Shown here in pieces: positions 41,809-50,709 of a stretch of DNA of 64,000 bases. Source of the stretch: Bradyrhizobium sp. CCGUVB4N (GTDB taxonomy: Bacteria; Pseudomonadota; Alphaproteobacteria; Rhizobiales; Xanthobacteraceae); NCBI RefSeq assembly GCF_024199945.1, contig NZ_JANADP010000001.1, positions 744,001 to 808,000 on the forward strand. Direction: 5' to 3'. Positions within the stretch are counted from its first letter, which is position 1. Every line of letters starts with the position of its first letter. The notes beneath the pieces were generated by a model, which was given only the letters and a program-made list of their open reading frames with translations, was not told the DNA's origin and searched no databases. A program made the translations under genes and the position numbers.

Positions 41809-43602
41809 ATGGCCTCCCTCGACTCTTTCAGCATCGCCATTCTGCTCGGCGCCGTCCTCGTCATGGCCGGTATCCTCTCGAGCCTGCTCGCGCTGCGCTT
41901 CGGCGCGCCGCTGCTGCTGGTCTTCCTCGCGATCGGCATGCTGGCGGGTGATTCAGGTCCCGGCCAGCTCCAGTTCAACGACGTCGGCACCACCTATCTG
42001 GTCGGTTCGGTAGCGCTGGCGCTGATCCTGTTCGACGGCGGCCTGAAGACGCGTTTCGCCAGCATCCGCACCGTGCTCGCGCCCTCTGTGGTGCTCGCGA
42101 CCGTCGGCGTGCTGCTGACCGCGCTGATCACGGCGCCGTTCGCGAAATTCGCGCTCGATCTCAACTGGGCCGAGTCGCTGCTGGTCGGCGCCGTCGTGGC
42201 CTCGACCGACGCCGCCGCGGTGTTCCTGCTGGTGCATACCCAGGGCCTGCGCCTGCGCCCGCGCGTCGGTGCGACGCTGGAAGCCGAATCCGGCACCAAC
42301 GATCCCTTCGCCATCTTCCTCACCTTGATGCTGGTCGAATACATCTCGCTGGGCTCGAGCTCGCCCGGCCATGTGGTGATGGAGTTCGTCCAGGAGGCGG
42401 CGCTCGGCGCCGTCGTCGGCGTGATCGGCGGACGTCTCGTCGTCATCGGGCTCAACAAGGTCGCGCTTCCGCAGGGCCTGCACGCGCCGTTCGTCACCAC
42501 GGCCGCGCTCGTGATTTTCGGCGGCTCGCAGATCATGCACGCCTCCGGCTTCCTCGCCGTCTATCTCGCGGGCATCATCATCGGCAACCGGCCGACGCGC
42601 GCGCACAATTCGGTGGTGGCGTTTCTCGATGCCGCGACCTGGCTGGCGCAGATCGTAATGTTCGTGCTGCTGGGCCTGCTGGTGTCACCGAGCCGGCTCG
42701 GCTCCAGCGTGCTGCCCGCGATCGGTATCTCCTTCGTCTTGATGCTGGTGGCGCGGCCGATCGCGGTGTTCGTGTGTCTCGCCCCGTTCCGCTTCAACTG
42801 GCGCGAAAAGATCTTCATCGCCTGGACGGGCCTGCGCGGTGCGGTCGCGATCTTCCTGGCCTCGATCCCGATGCTGGTCGGCCTGTCAAAGGCCTATCTC
42901 TATTTCGACGTCGCCTTCGTCGTCGTGATCATTTCGCTCCTGCTGCAAGGCTGGACGCTCGCACCCGCCGCGCGCAAGCTGCATGTGGCGCTGCCGCGCG
43001 CCGAGCGCGGCCCGCGCCGCGTCGAACTGGATCTGCCCGGCCAGCTCGAACAGCAGCTGGTCGGCTATCCGGTGCGGCCGAAGAGCCTGTATTTCCGCCG
43101 CGGTCTGATCCCCTCCTGGTCCAAGCCGACCCTGGTGATCCGCAAGGAGAGCATTCTGACGCCCGTGGAAGCCGAGCCGATCGAGCCCGGCGATTACATC
43201 TATCTGCTGGCACCGCCGGAAAAGGCCGAGGCGCTCGACCGCTTCTTCGTCGATATGCAACCAAGCTCGGCGCCCGATCCGCATCTGCTCGGCGACTTCA
43301 TGGTCTCCGGCGAGCACACGCTCGCCGAGCTTGCCGAGATCTACGGCGTGCCGGCAAGCGACGACGACAGCAAGCTGACGCTGGCCGACTATTTCGACGT
43401 TCATCTCGATCGCGCGCCAAAGGAAGGCGCCGAGCTCGCGCTGGGCGAGATCGTGCTGGTCGCGCGCAGCATCTCCGGCGGCCGCGTCAACGTCGTCGGC
43501 CTCCGCCTGCCGGAAGACGACGAGACCCCGGCGCCGCTGACGCGCAGGCAGGCGTTGCGGAAGAAGCTCGCGGAGATCTGGACGTCGGTGGCGGGGGTTT
43601 AG
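41809..43602 (+). CDS. K+/H+ antiporter (NhaP2/CvrA type, CPA1)
   Basis: A 597-residue protein: about 12-13 helices of the CPA exchanger fold (LILFDGGLKTRF, VASTDAAAVFLL, LEAESGTNDPFAI with the conserved acidic transport residues), then a soluble TrkA_C/regulatory half (ESILTPVEAEPIEPGDYIYL, LGDFMVSGEHTLAELAEIYG). The layout matches NhaP2 antiporters, which export K+ for pH and osmotic control. It is divergent from the MscS channel, so two osmotic-response genes share a 235-bp gap. AAGG lies before ATG 41809; ATG 41776 is possible. Confidence 0.9.
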   Translation: MASLDSFSIAILLGAVLVMAGILSSLLALRFGAPLLLVFLAIGMLAGDSGPGQLQFNDVGTTYLVGSVALALILFDGGLKTRFASIRTVLAPSVVLATVGVLLTALITAPFAKFALDLNWAESLLVGAVVASTDAAAVFLLVHTQGLRLRPRVGATLEAESGTNDPFAIFLTLMLVEYISLGSSSPGHVVMEFVQEAALGAVVGVIGGRLVVIGLNKVALPQGLHAPFVTTAALVIFGGSQIMHASGFLAVYLAGIIIGNRPTRAHNSVVAFLDAATWLAQIVMFVLLGLLVSPSRLGSSVLPAIGISFVLMLVARPIAVFVCLAPFRFNWREKIFIAWTGLRGAVAIFLASIPMLVGLSKAYLYFDVAFVVVIISLLLQGWTLAPAARKLHVALPRAERGPRRVELDLPGQLEQQLVGYPVRPKSLYFRRGLIPSWSKPTLVIRKESILTPVEAEPIEPGDYIYLLAPPEKAEALDRFFVDMQPSSAPDPHLLGDFMVSGEHTLAELAEIYGVPASDDDSKLTLADYFDVHLDRAPKEGAELALGEIVLVARSISGGRVNVVGLRLPEDDETPAPLTRRQALRKKLAEIWTSVAGV

Positions 43603-43638
43603 AGGGCGCGGGTGCTTGCTGCCAGTACACTCTCCTGT

Positions 43639-43772
43639 GTCGTCCCGGCGAAGGCCGGGACCCATAACCACAGGGAGCAGTTAGGCGAAGACTGGCATTG
43701 ACCCTTCCAGTACCGGCACCGCGCGCTACCGATGAATCACGCGGTATGGGTCCCGGCCTTCGCCGGGACGAC
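43639..43772. repeat. Paired-hairpin intergenic repeat, copy 4
   Basis: The arms GTCGTCCCGGCGAAGGCCGGG and CCCGGCCTTCGCCGGGACGAC are exact inverted copies. The core has CCCATAACC, GTTAGGCGAAGAC and GGTATGGG. It lies between the convergent antiporter and modC genes, ending 9 bp from the modC stop. Confidence 0.88.
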
Positions 43773-43781
43773 GGCTGAAAG

Positions 43782-44444
43782 TTACGTCAGCACCTTCACC
43801 CCGCCGAACGACGTCACGCGGCCCTGCCTCAGCATCACGATCTGCGTCGCAAGCTGGCGCAGCTCGGCGACGTCGTGGCTGACATAGACCATGGGGACAT
43901 TGGCCTCGTCGCGCAGGCGGACCAGATAGGGCAAAATCTCGAGCTTGCGGGCCTCGTCGAGCGCGCCGAGCGGCTCGTCGAGCAGCAGCAGGCGCGGTTT
44001 CGACAGCAATGCGCGGCCGAGCGCGACGCGCTGGCGTTCGCCGCCGGAGAGTTTTCCGGGGCGGCGGTCAAGGAGGGCACCGATGTCGAGCAGCTCGACG
44101 ACGCGCTTGTGCTGCGCCGGATCGGCCGCGAGGCGGTTCATCCGCCGGCCATAGTCGAGATTCTGCGCGACGTTGAGATGCGGAAACAGCCGCGCATCCT
44201 GGAACACGTAGCCGATGCGGCGGCGCCAGGTCGGCACATGAATGCCGGCGGCGCTGTCGTCGACGGTCTCGCCATCGATCACGATGGTGCCGCGATCGGG
44301 CCGCAGCAGGCCTGCGATCATGTTGATCAGCGAGCTCTTGCCGGCGCCGGATGCGCCGAACAGGCCGGTGACGCGGCCTTCGCTTGAGAACGACGCCTGA
44401 AGCGAGAATTCACCGAGCTGTTTTTCGACATCGACGCGCAGCAT
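43782..44444 (-). CDS. modC: Molybdate ABC transporter ATPase
   Basis: A 220-residue ATPase with Walker A FGASGAGKSS, Q-loop VFQDARLFPH, signature LSGGERQRVALGRAL, Walker B LLLLDEPLGALD and VSHDVAE. It lacks the C-terminal molybdate-binding MOP domain of longer ModC proteins, which would normally follow residue ~230. Its ATG is 2 bp past the modB stop. The identity rests on the ABC motifs plus modA and modB next door. Confidence 0.93.
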   Translation of the reverse strand: MLRVDVEKQLGEFSLQASFSSEGRVTGLFGASGAGKSSLINMIAGLLRPDRGTIVIDGETVDDSAAGIHVPTWRRRIGYVFQDARLFPHLNVAQNLDYGRRMNRLAADPAQHKRVVELLDIGALLDRRPGKLSGGERQRVALGRALLSKPRLLLLDEPLGALDEARKLEILPYLVRLRDEANVPMVYVSHDVAELRQLATQIVMLRQGRVTSFGGVKVLT

Positions 44445-44446
44445 GG

Positions 44447-45142
44447 TCAGTTCCCGTGCAGGCGCTGCGTGGCGCGGCGGGCGAACCATTCGGCCGCGAT
44501 CAGCGCGCCGATCGCGAGCCCGACCGAGATCATCACGAGTCGTGCAGCGGCAGCATCGCCATCCGGCGTCTGGATCAGTGAGTAGATCGCGGATGAAATC
44601 GTCTGGGTCTCGCCGGGAATGTTGGAGACGAAGGTGATGGTCGCGCCGAACTCGCCGATCGCCTTGGCGAAGCCGAGCACCATGCCGGCGAGCACGCCGG
44701 GCAGCGCCAGCGGCAGCGTCACCGTGAAGAACACCTTGAAGGGCGCCGCACCGAGCGTCTCGGCGGCCTGTTCGAGCCGGCGGTCGATCGCCTCGATCGA
44801 CAGCCGCATCGGGCGCACCAGCAGCGGAAACGACATCACGCCGCAGGCGAGCGCAGCTCCGGTCCAGCGGAAGGCGAAGACGATGCCAAGATGATCGGCG
44901 AGAAAGCCGCCGACGAGGCCGCGGCGGCCGAAGGTGAGCAGCAGCAGATAGCCGGTGACGACAGGCGGCAGCACCAACGGCAGATGCACGACGGCATCTA
45001 GCACCGACTTGCCCCAGAAATCCTTGCGGGCAAGCAGCCACGCCAGCGCAATGCCGAACGGCGTTGCCACCAGCGTCGCGATGACGGCGACCCTGAGCGA
45101 GAGCAGGATCGCCGTCCATTCGGCGGGAGAGATGTCGAGCAT
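44447..45142 (-). CDS. modB: Molybdate ABC transporter permease
   Basis: A 231-residue inner-membrane protein with about five helices and the ModB signature PLVLPPVVTGYLLL, then the coupling loop (LEQAAETLGAAPFKVFFTVT) and LGFAKAIGEFGATITFV. The ATG at 45142 is used; a TTG one codon upstream is possible. It is 26 bp from the modA stop in the usual modABC order. Confidence 0.95.
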   Translation of the reverse strand: MLDISPAEWTAILLSLRVAVIATLVATPFGIALAWLLARKDFWGKSVLDAVVHLPLVLPPVVTGYLLLLTFGRRGLVGGFLADHLGIVFAFRWTGAALACGVMSFPLLVRPMRLSIEAIDRRLEQAAETLGAAPFKVFFTVTLPLALPGVLAGMVLGFAKAIGEFGATITFVSNIPGETQTISSAIYSLIQTPDGDAAAARLVMISVGLAIGALIAAEWFARRATQRLHGN

Positions 45143-45168
45143 CAAGTCGTAATATCAGATCGCGAAGA

Positions 45169-45954
45169 TCAAGTGGTCGGGCTGATCAGGAACTTAAAGC
45201 CGTATTTTTCCAGAATGGTCTTGGCGGCCGAGGTACGCAGGAAGGCGAGATAGTCGTTGGTCTCGGGCTTCGCGGTCGTGGTCGCCGCAACCGGATAGAT
45301 GATCGCGGGATGCGAATCCGCCGGGAAGGTGCCGACGATCTTGACGCCGGGCTCGACCTTGGCGTCGGTGGAATAGACGATGCCGAGGTTGGCTTCACCA
45401 CGGGCGACCAGCGTCAGCGCAGCGCGCACGCTCTCGGCCATGGCGAATTTCGGCTCTGCGGCGGTCCAGGCGCCGAGCTTCTCCAGCGCCGCCTTGGCGT
45501 ATTTGCCGACCGGCACCGACTTGACGTCGCCGGTCGCGATCTTGCCGTCGCCGGCGAGTTTTGCGAGGTCGAAACCCTGCGCGATGGTGACGTTGTCGAT
45601 TTTGGAATCCTTCGGCGCGATCAGCACGATGCTGTTGCCGAGCAGGTTCACGCGGGAAGGCTCGTTGATGGTCTTCTTGGAGGCGGCGTAGTCCATCCAG
45701 TCGGTGTCGGCCGAGACGAACACGTCGGCCGGCGCGCCCTGCTCGATCTGTTTTGCCAGGACCGAGCTCGCGGCATAGCTCACGGAAAACTTGACGCCGG
45801 TCTTGGCGGTGTAGGCGGCGTCGACCTCGTCGAGCGCATTCTTCATCGACGCGGCGGCGAAGACCGTGATGGTCTTGTCCTCGGCGGCGGCGGGCGAGAG
45901 GCTCGCGCCCGCGAGCATGATGAAGGCGGTGAAAAGTCCGGCAATACGATACAT
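45169..45954 (-). CDS. modA: Molybdate-binding periplasmic protein
   Basis: A 261-residue protein with signal peptide (LFTAFIMLAGASLSPAAA-E) and ModA motifs: FAAASMKNALDEV, where the serine contacts oxyanion; YAASSVLAKQIEQGAPADVF; and VARGEANLGIVYSTDA. It captures molybdate or tungstate for ModBC. The 250-bp gap upstream holds a hairpin-rich leader (46005-46062) and a palindromic repeat; no certain ModE box was found. Confidence 0.95.
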   Translation of the reverse strand: MYRIAGLFTAFIMLAGASLSPAAAEDKTITVFAAASMKNALDEVDAAYTAKTGVKFSVSYAASSVLAKQIEQGAPADVFVSADTDWMDYAASKKTINEPSRVNLLGNSIVLIAPKDSKIDNVTIAQGFDLAKLAGDGKIATGDVKSVPVGKYAKAALEKLGAWTAAEPKFAMAESVRAALTLVARGEANLGIVYSTDAKVEPGVKIVGTFPADSHPAIIYPVAATTTAKPETNDYLAFLRTSAAKTILEKYGFKFLISPTT

Positions 45955-46004
45955 GGATGGCGCTCCGTGCGAGCCCGCGCGCGCTAACGCACGCGCAAAT
46001 CTGG

Positions 46005-46080
46005 CGTTGGGTGGGTTCAGGTCGCGACCGGCGGAAGCGCTGTTCCACGTGTCCCCGCAACGGCTTACGGCCGACGGGGA
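46005..46080. other. Hairpin-rich segment upstream of modA
   Basis: CGTTG (46005-46009) can pair with CAACG (46058-46062), enclosing GGTCGCGACC (46020-46029) and GGAA...TTCC (46033-46046). A further stem CCCCG...CGGGG (46053-46078) encloses CGGC...GCCG. On the minus strand this would be the 5' leader of modA. The segment may be a structured RNA, a chance GC fold or a relic. Confidence 0.35.
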
Positions 46081-46140
46081 TATCGCAGCTGCGAAGATAG
46101 CAGGCCGGGGCTTCAGGTCAAAGGCGACCCTTTGTCCAAC

Positions 46141-46185
46141 GCATGATCCGGAAAAGTGTGTCGCGGTTTTCCGAAAAGATCATGC
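46141..46185. repeat. Short interspersed palindrome
   Basis: GCATGATC (46141-46148) pairs with GATCATGC (46178-46185), and inside it CGGAAAA (46149-46155) with TTTTCCG (46167-46173). This element, with GATCCGGAAAAG and TTTTCCGAAAAGATC, is a familiar dispersed sequence in Rhizobiales intergenic DNA. It ends 19 bp from the next gene's stop. Confidence 0.7.
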
Positions 46186-46204
46186 GCAAACAATAACATC
46201 CCGC

Positions 46205-46708
46205 TTATTGCGCCGGCAGGATCGAAATCGACAGCGAACTATCCTTGGCGCCGCTGACCTGGAGCACGAACGGCTTGTCCGAGAGCTCGTATTTCATGGT
46301 CTTGCGGATGCCGTCGCAATCGGTGGCGCCGCTGAAGGCCACCGGCTTGAGGAAATGCCCGTCCTGGACCAGATCGACCCAGGCGCCGGAGGACAGGCTG
46401 ATGGTGTAGAGTCCGGCCTTGGCCGCCTTGATGCTGGTGAAGCCGGCAAAGGTGCCGTCCTTGGGCGCCCGCTCCGGCGGCGTCGGCAGTTTTGCGTCCT
46501 GGGGCGCGACCAGGCCCAGCGTGATTGCCGATGTCGGGATCCCGGCCTGTTCGGCGCCCGAGGCGAGCTTGGCGCGATCCGGCGCGGTCAGCGCGGCACG
46601 GTCGCGCTCGATCGGCCATTTGAACTTGTCGCAGCCGCTGGGCTCCTCCGCCGCGAGAGCGGAGGTCGCGCTGATCGAGAGCACGGCAAGAAGAGCGAGG
46701 ACGCGCAT
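46205..46708 (-). CDS. Exported protein of unknown function
   Basis: A 167-residue protein with signal peptide (LALLAVLSISATSALAA-EE) and a beta-rich mature part: CDKFKWPIERDRAALT, FAGFTSIKAAKAGLYTISLS, GAWVDLVQDG and a Cys pair (C14 of the mature chain and TDCDG). The second half resembles a small jelly-roll. The ATG at 46708 was chosen for the signal peptide; an ATG at 46720 is in frame. It is last before the modA leader on the same strand. Confidence 0.75.
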   Translation of the reverse strand: MRVLALLAVLSISATSALAAEEPSGCDKFKWPIERDRAALTAPDRAKLASGAEQAGIPTSAITLGLVAPQDAKLPTPPERAPKDGTFAGFTSIKAAKAGLYTISLSSGAWVDLVQDGHFLKPVAFSGATDCDGIRKTMKYELSDKPFVLQVSGAKDSSLSISILPAQ

Positions 46709-46858
46709 GTCAAATCTCATCGTTGGCCGCGCGTGGGCGCAGCTTGCAGTCAGGTTTTGTCGGCGAACGGGATGCGCATCCCGGAATGCCGCGGGCTTAC
46801 GGCCGCGCGGCCGGGCGATCCTAGCGCATTTGGGGGGATGCGGACCAGTCAGCAGTCC

Positions 46859-46989
46859 GTCATCCCGGACAAGCGAAGCGCAGATCCGGGATCCATACCC
46901 CCAGGGAGATGTTTGACGAAGACCCGGAGTGGGAGCGATGTCCCACACTCCTCCCTGTGATTATGGGTCCCCGCCTTCGCGGGGACGAC
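46859..46989. repeat. Paired-hairpin intergenic repeat, copy 5
   Basis: The left arm is the longer variant GTCATCCCGGACAAGCGAAG and the right arm ends CCTTCGCGGGGACGAC. The core has CCATACCCCC, GTTTGACGAAGACC and TTATGGGTCCC. It lies in the 307-bp gap before the mepA stop, which otherwise shows nothing. Confidence 0.85.
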
Positions 46990-47015
46990 AACCGAAAATG
47001 GAGCGGCAGTGTGCC

Positions 47016-47960
47016 CTACGGCTTCGCATCCGCCGCGCGCAGCACCGCTTTGCAGGCCGCCGGCATCTGGGCCAGCGTCATCGGCGGTTTCGGCTTCGGC
47101 GGCTCCGGCGGCGGCTTTGGGTGCAGCACGCCCTCGCTGAACCAATAGGCGAAATCGGAGGGCTTGCAGCCTTCGTCCTCGGATTGCGAGGGCTGGCCTT
47201 CGCATTCGCCTGATCCCGCCGGGCAGCGCATGCGGATATGGAAATGATAGTCGTGGCCCCACCACGGCCGGATCTTCGACAGCCACGAGCGGTCGCCCTT
47301 GGCTTCACGGCAGAGCGCCTTCTTGATCGCGGGATTAACGAAGATGCGCTGCACCGCCGGCTCCTGCGCCGCATCGCGCAGCACCAGCACGTGGGCCGGC
47401 GTGAACACTTTCGGATCGATGTCGAGCCGGTCCTCGCGCACCATCATCACCGCCGACATCTCCTCGCGCTCCTCGCGCGATAGCCGACGGTCCGGCATCG
47501 GCGTCAGCCAGATGTCGGCATCCAGCCCGATCTGATGGCTGGCATGACCTGACAGCGCCGGCCCGCCGCGCGGCTGGCCGATGTCGCCGACCAGAATGCC
47601 CGGCCAGCCCGCGTCCTTGTGCGCCCTGGCAGCCAGGCGCTTGATCAGCGCGATCATATCGGGATGACCGTAGTTGCGGTTACGCGACAGCCGCATCACC
47701 TGCCAATTGTCGCCGTTGAGCGGCATCTGCTGGGCGCCGCCGATGCAGCCCTTCACGTAGGAGCCGATGACATGCGCCGGTCCCGTCGAGGGCAGCAGTT
47801 TTCGCGCGAACAGCTCTTTGGCACCGAGATGCGGATCGTTCGGATTGGCGAGCGGCGGCAACGGTTTTGCGTTCACGCTGCCCTTGTCCTGGGCCAGCGC
47901 GCTGCCGGCGGCCAGGAGCGTCATCATCAGCAGGAGAGGGGCGATTCGGCGGGGACTCAT
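47016..47960 (-). CDS. mepA: Penicillin-insensitive murein endopeptidase
   Basis: A 314-residue periplasmic LAS metallopeptidase that cuts DD- and LD-crosslinks in peptidoglycan. It has a signal peptide (PLLLMMTLLAAGSALA-Q), SGHASHQIGLDADIW with the zinc His and Asp, and WWGHDYHFHIRM with the last His pair. Cysteines in GCIGG, LCREAK, RCPAG and GCKPSD match the disulfides of the family. The ATG at 47960 gives the signal peptide. The C-terminus is Pro/Lys-rich then AACKAVL. Confidence 0.93.
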   Translation of the reverse strand: MSPRRIAPLLLMMTLLAAGSALAQDKGSVNAKPLPPLANPNDPHLGAKELFARKLLPSTGPAHVIGSYVKGCIGGAQQMPLNGDNWQVMRLSRNRNYGHPDMIALIKRLAARAHKDAGWPGILVGDIGQPRGGPALSGHASHQIGLDADIWLTPMPDRRLSREEREEMSAVMMVREDRLDIDPKVFTPAHVLVLRDAAQEPAVQRIFVNPAIKKALCREAKGDRSWLSKIRPWWGHDYHFHIRMRCPAGSGECEGQPSQSEDEGCKPSDFAYWFSEGVLHPKPPPEPPKPKPPMTLAQMPAACKAVLRAADAKP

Positions 47961-48483
47961 GCTGACGTTCTTATAGCCCAAGCCTGCGTCAGGGTTAAGG
48001 ATGAGGCCTTCGGCGGGGCGCCGCCTCACAACGTCTTTACAGCCGTTGGCGCCGATCAAGCGTGAGAGTCTGTAACGCCACGATCCATAGTTCCGACCCG
48101 AGCGCCCTCAAGGCAGCTGGGACATCGTGCGAAAGTCGCAAATTTCCGCTGCGGCGGTGCGATTCTTAACGGCGCGATAACTCTATCCTGCATTGACCAA
48201 AATTCGTGCGCGGAACGAGATGCACCCGGCTCCTGCATGCAAGCGGCCTGCATTCCGGAATTGATTCATGGAGACTGCGCGTTTTTGCATCTCCGCTCTC
48301 GACGATCGCGACGAGCAAGCAGGTTCGACGCGCCGCCGGCGCCGATTGCGCCTCGCAAACAGGCAAAACGCTCCGCCGTCCGGCTACTGCAAGGCGCGTC
48401 GTCGGAGGACGAGACCACCCAAGATTACTTTTCTTTCAGACACTTGGAGCAAGACTTGCGTCCGCTGGGCGCGGCTAGGACGT
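47961..48483. other. 523-bp gene-free region
   Basis: It separates divergent mepA and the GGDEF-EAL gene. An arginine-rich open frame runs from ATG 48268 into the GGDEF-EAL gene, but it has no SD or domain and I treat it as leader. I see no repeat of the families found elsewhere and no clear promoter. Confidence 0.5.
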
Positions 48484-50691
48484 GTGAAGTTGAGTTTGGG
48501 GTCCAAAAAAACAGGAAAGCGAAAGCGCAACGTGCTTGCCAGGGGCGGCGGACAGCCGCGCAAGCCGCGATTTGCGCGCGCGCCGCATCCGCCCGCCGAA
48601 CGCGACCAGCTCGTGCAGAGCCGTGCAGAAGCCGAAGCCGCCATCATCGAAGCGCGCAAATCGCATGAGCGGCTGCGCCAGGCCGTCGACCTGCTGCCGC
48701 AAGGCATCGTGATCCTCGATCCCGAAGGCCGCTACGTCCTCTGGAACAAGCAATATTCCGAGATCTACAGCAGGACCGCCGATCTGTTCGCCGAAGGCGC
48801 GCGCCTCGAAGACACGCTGCGGGTCGGCGTCGCCCGCGGCGATTATCCGGAAGCGGCCGGCCACGAGGACGAATGGATCGCCGAGCGACTGAAGAAGCTC
48901 CACGAGCCCGGCAAGCGCCACGAGCAGACGCTGTCCGATGGCCGCGTCATCCTGATCGAGGAACGCCGCACCGATGACGGCGGTGTCGTCGGCCTGCGCG
49001 TCGACATCACCGAATTGAAGCAGCGCGAGGCCTCGTTCCGCCTGCTGTTCGATGGCAATCCCGTTCCGATGATCGTCTGCGCGCTCGACGACGAGCGCAT
49101 TCTCGGCGTCAACGACGCCGCGATCGCGCATTACGGCTATAGCCGCGCCGAGTTCGAGAAGCTGAAGATCCGTTCACTGCAGGCCTTCGACAGCGAGCCG
49201 CCCTGGACCACCGACCGCTCCAGCGACGAGCAGGCCGCGCGCACCTGGAAGCACGTCAAGGCCGACGGCGCGCTGATCGATCTCGCGATCTATTCCCGCG
49301 AGCTGAGCTATGATGAACGGCCCGCCGTGCTGCTCGCGCTGATGGACATCACCGAGCGCAAGCGCGCCGAAGCGCGGCTTGCCTTCATGGCGCAGCATGA
49401 CGGGCTGACCGGCCTGCCCAACCGCAATCTTTTGCGCCAGACCATGGACGAGATGCTGCAGCATTCGCGGCGCAGCCCCGAGAAGGTCGCAGTCCTGATG
49501 CTCGGGCTCGACAATTTCAAGGCGGTCAACGACACGCTGGGACACGCGGTTGGCGACAAGCTGCTGCGCGGCGTCGCCAAGCGGCTGCGTTCGACCTTGC
49601 GCGACGAGGACGCGCTGGCGCGGCTGAACTCTGACGAGTTCGCGATCGTGCAGAGCGGCCTGACCCGGCCCGAGGACGCGGTGGGCCTGGCAAAGCGCCT
49701 GCTTGAAGCCATCGCCGATCCCTATCTGCTCGACGGTCATTCGGTGGTGATCGGCGCCTCCATCGGCATCGCGATGGCGCCCGGCGACGGTGACGAGTCC
49801 GAAAAGCTGCTCAAGAGCGCCGACATGGCGCTGTCGCGGGCCAAGTCCGACGCGCGCGGCACCTTCGCCTTCTTCGAGGCTGCGTTAGATGCAAAAGCGC
49901 AGAGCCGCCGCAAGATCGAGGTCGAGCTGCGCGACGCGATCCAGAACGACGTGCTGCGCCCGTATTACCAGCCGCTGGTCGATCTCCAGAGTGGCCGCAT
50001 CACCGGCTTCGAGGCGCTGGTGCGCTGGCCGCATGCCGAGCGCGGCATGGTCTCGCCGGCCGAGTTCATTCCGGTCGCGGAAGAGACGGGTCTGATCAAT
50101 CCGCTCGGCGGCCTGATGCTGCGCCGCGCCTGCCTCGATGCCGCGACTTGGCCGGACGACGTCCGCGTCGCCGTCAATCTGTCGCCGCTCCAGTTCCGCA
50201 GCGGCAATCTGCTCTCGATGGTCACGGACGCGCTGAAGTATTCCGGCCTGCCGCCGCGGCGGCTCGAGCTCGAGATCACCGAGACGCTGCTGCTGGAGAA
50301 GAGCGCGCAGGTGCTGGCGACGCTGCATGCGCTGCGCGCGCTCGGCGTCCGCATCTCGATGGACGATTTCGGCACCGGCTATTCCAGCCTCAGCTATCTG
50401 CGCAGCTTTCCGTTCGACAAGATCAAGATCGACCAGTCCTTCGTCCGCGATCTCGGCGCCAATCGCGAGGCGCAGGCGATCATCCGCTCCATCGTCAGCC
50501 TCGGCAAAGGCCTCGGCGTCATCATCACCGCCGAGGGCGTCGAGACCGAAGCCGAGCTGAGCTGCCTCCGCACCGAGGGCTGCGACGAGGGCCAGGGTTT
50601 TCTGTTCAGCAAGGCCCGGCCCAATGCCGAGATCATCAGCCTGCTGGCGGCGCAGCGCGGGATCGATGGCGATACCGCGCTGGTGGCCTAG
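48484..50691 (+). CDS. PAS-PAS-GGDEF-EAL protein, probable c-di-GMP phosphodiesterase
   Basis: A 735-residue cytosolic protein. Two PAS domains (first around AVDLLPQGIVILDPEGRY, second around FRLLFDGNPVPMIVC, ending LALMDITERKRAEARLAFMA) lead into GGDEF then EAL domains. The cyclase motif reads NSDEF (residues 382-386) instead of GGDEF, so cyclase activity is doubtful. The EAL half is complete: EALVRW at 510, NLSPLQF, EITET, DDFGTGYSSL, KIKID and EGVET. It should degrade c-di-GMP under PAS control. GTG 48484 has AGGA upstream; ATG 48268 is the other option. Confidence 0.9.
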   Translation: MKLSLGSKKTGKRKRNVLARGGGQPRKPRFARAPHPPAERDQLVQSRAEAEAAIIEARKSHERLRQAVDLLPQGIVILDPEGRYVLWNKQYSEIYSRTADLFAEGARLEDTLRVGVARGDYPEAAGHEDEWIAERLKKLHEPGKRHEQTLSDGRVILIEERRTDDGGVVGLRVDITELKQREASFRLLFDGNPVPMIVCALDDERILGVNDAAIAHYGYSRAEFEKLKIRSLQAFDSEPPWTTDRSSDEQAARTWKHVKADGALIDLAIYSRELSYDERPAVLLALMDITERKRAEARLAFMAQHDGLTGLPNRNLLRQTMDEMLQHSRRSPEKVAVLMLGLDNFKAVNDTLGHAVGDKLLRGVAKRLRSTLRDEDALARLNSDEFAIVQSGLTRPEDAVGLAKRLLEAIADPYLLDGHSVVIGASIGIAMAPGDGDESEKLLKSADMALSRAKSDARGTFAFFEAALDAKAQSRRKIEVELRDAIQNDVLRPYYQPLVDLQSGRITGFEALVRWPHAERGMVSPAEFIPVAEETGLINPLGGLMLRRACLDAATWPDDVRVAVNLSPLQFRSGNLLSMVTDALKYSGLPPRRLELEITETLLLEKSAQVLATLHALRALGVRISMDDFGTGYSSLSYLRSFPFDKIKIDQSFVRDLGANREAQAIIRSIVSLGKGLGVIITAEGVETEAELSCLRTEGCDEGQGFLFSKARPNAEIISLLAAQRGIDGDTALVA

Positions 50692-50709
50692 CGTTCGGCA
50701 GATCGGACT

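Noticed and set aside
46019..46075. Cobalamin-riboswitch-like words (TCCCCGCAACGG) on the plus strand
   Set aside because: The strand is opposite to both neighbouring genes, and other conserved parts of the aptamer are missing. Kept only as a structured-leader question.
48268..48483. N-terminal extension of the GGDEF-EAL protein from ATG 48268
   Set aside because: It is Arg-rich, has no domain and no SD, while GTG 48484 has AGGA upstream. It cannot be fully excluded.
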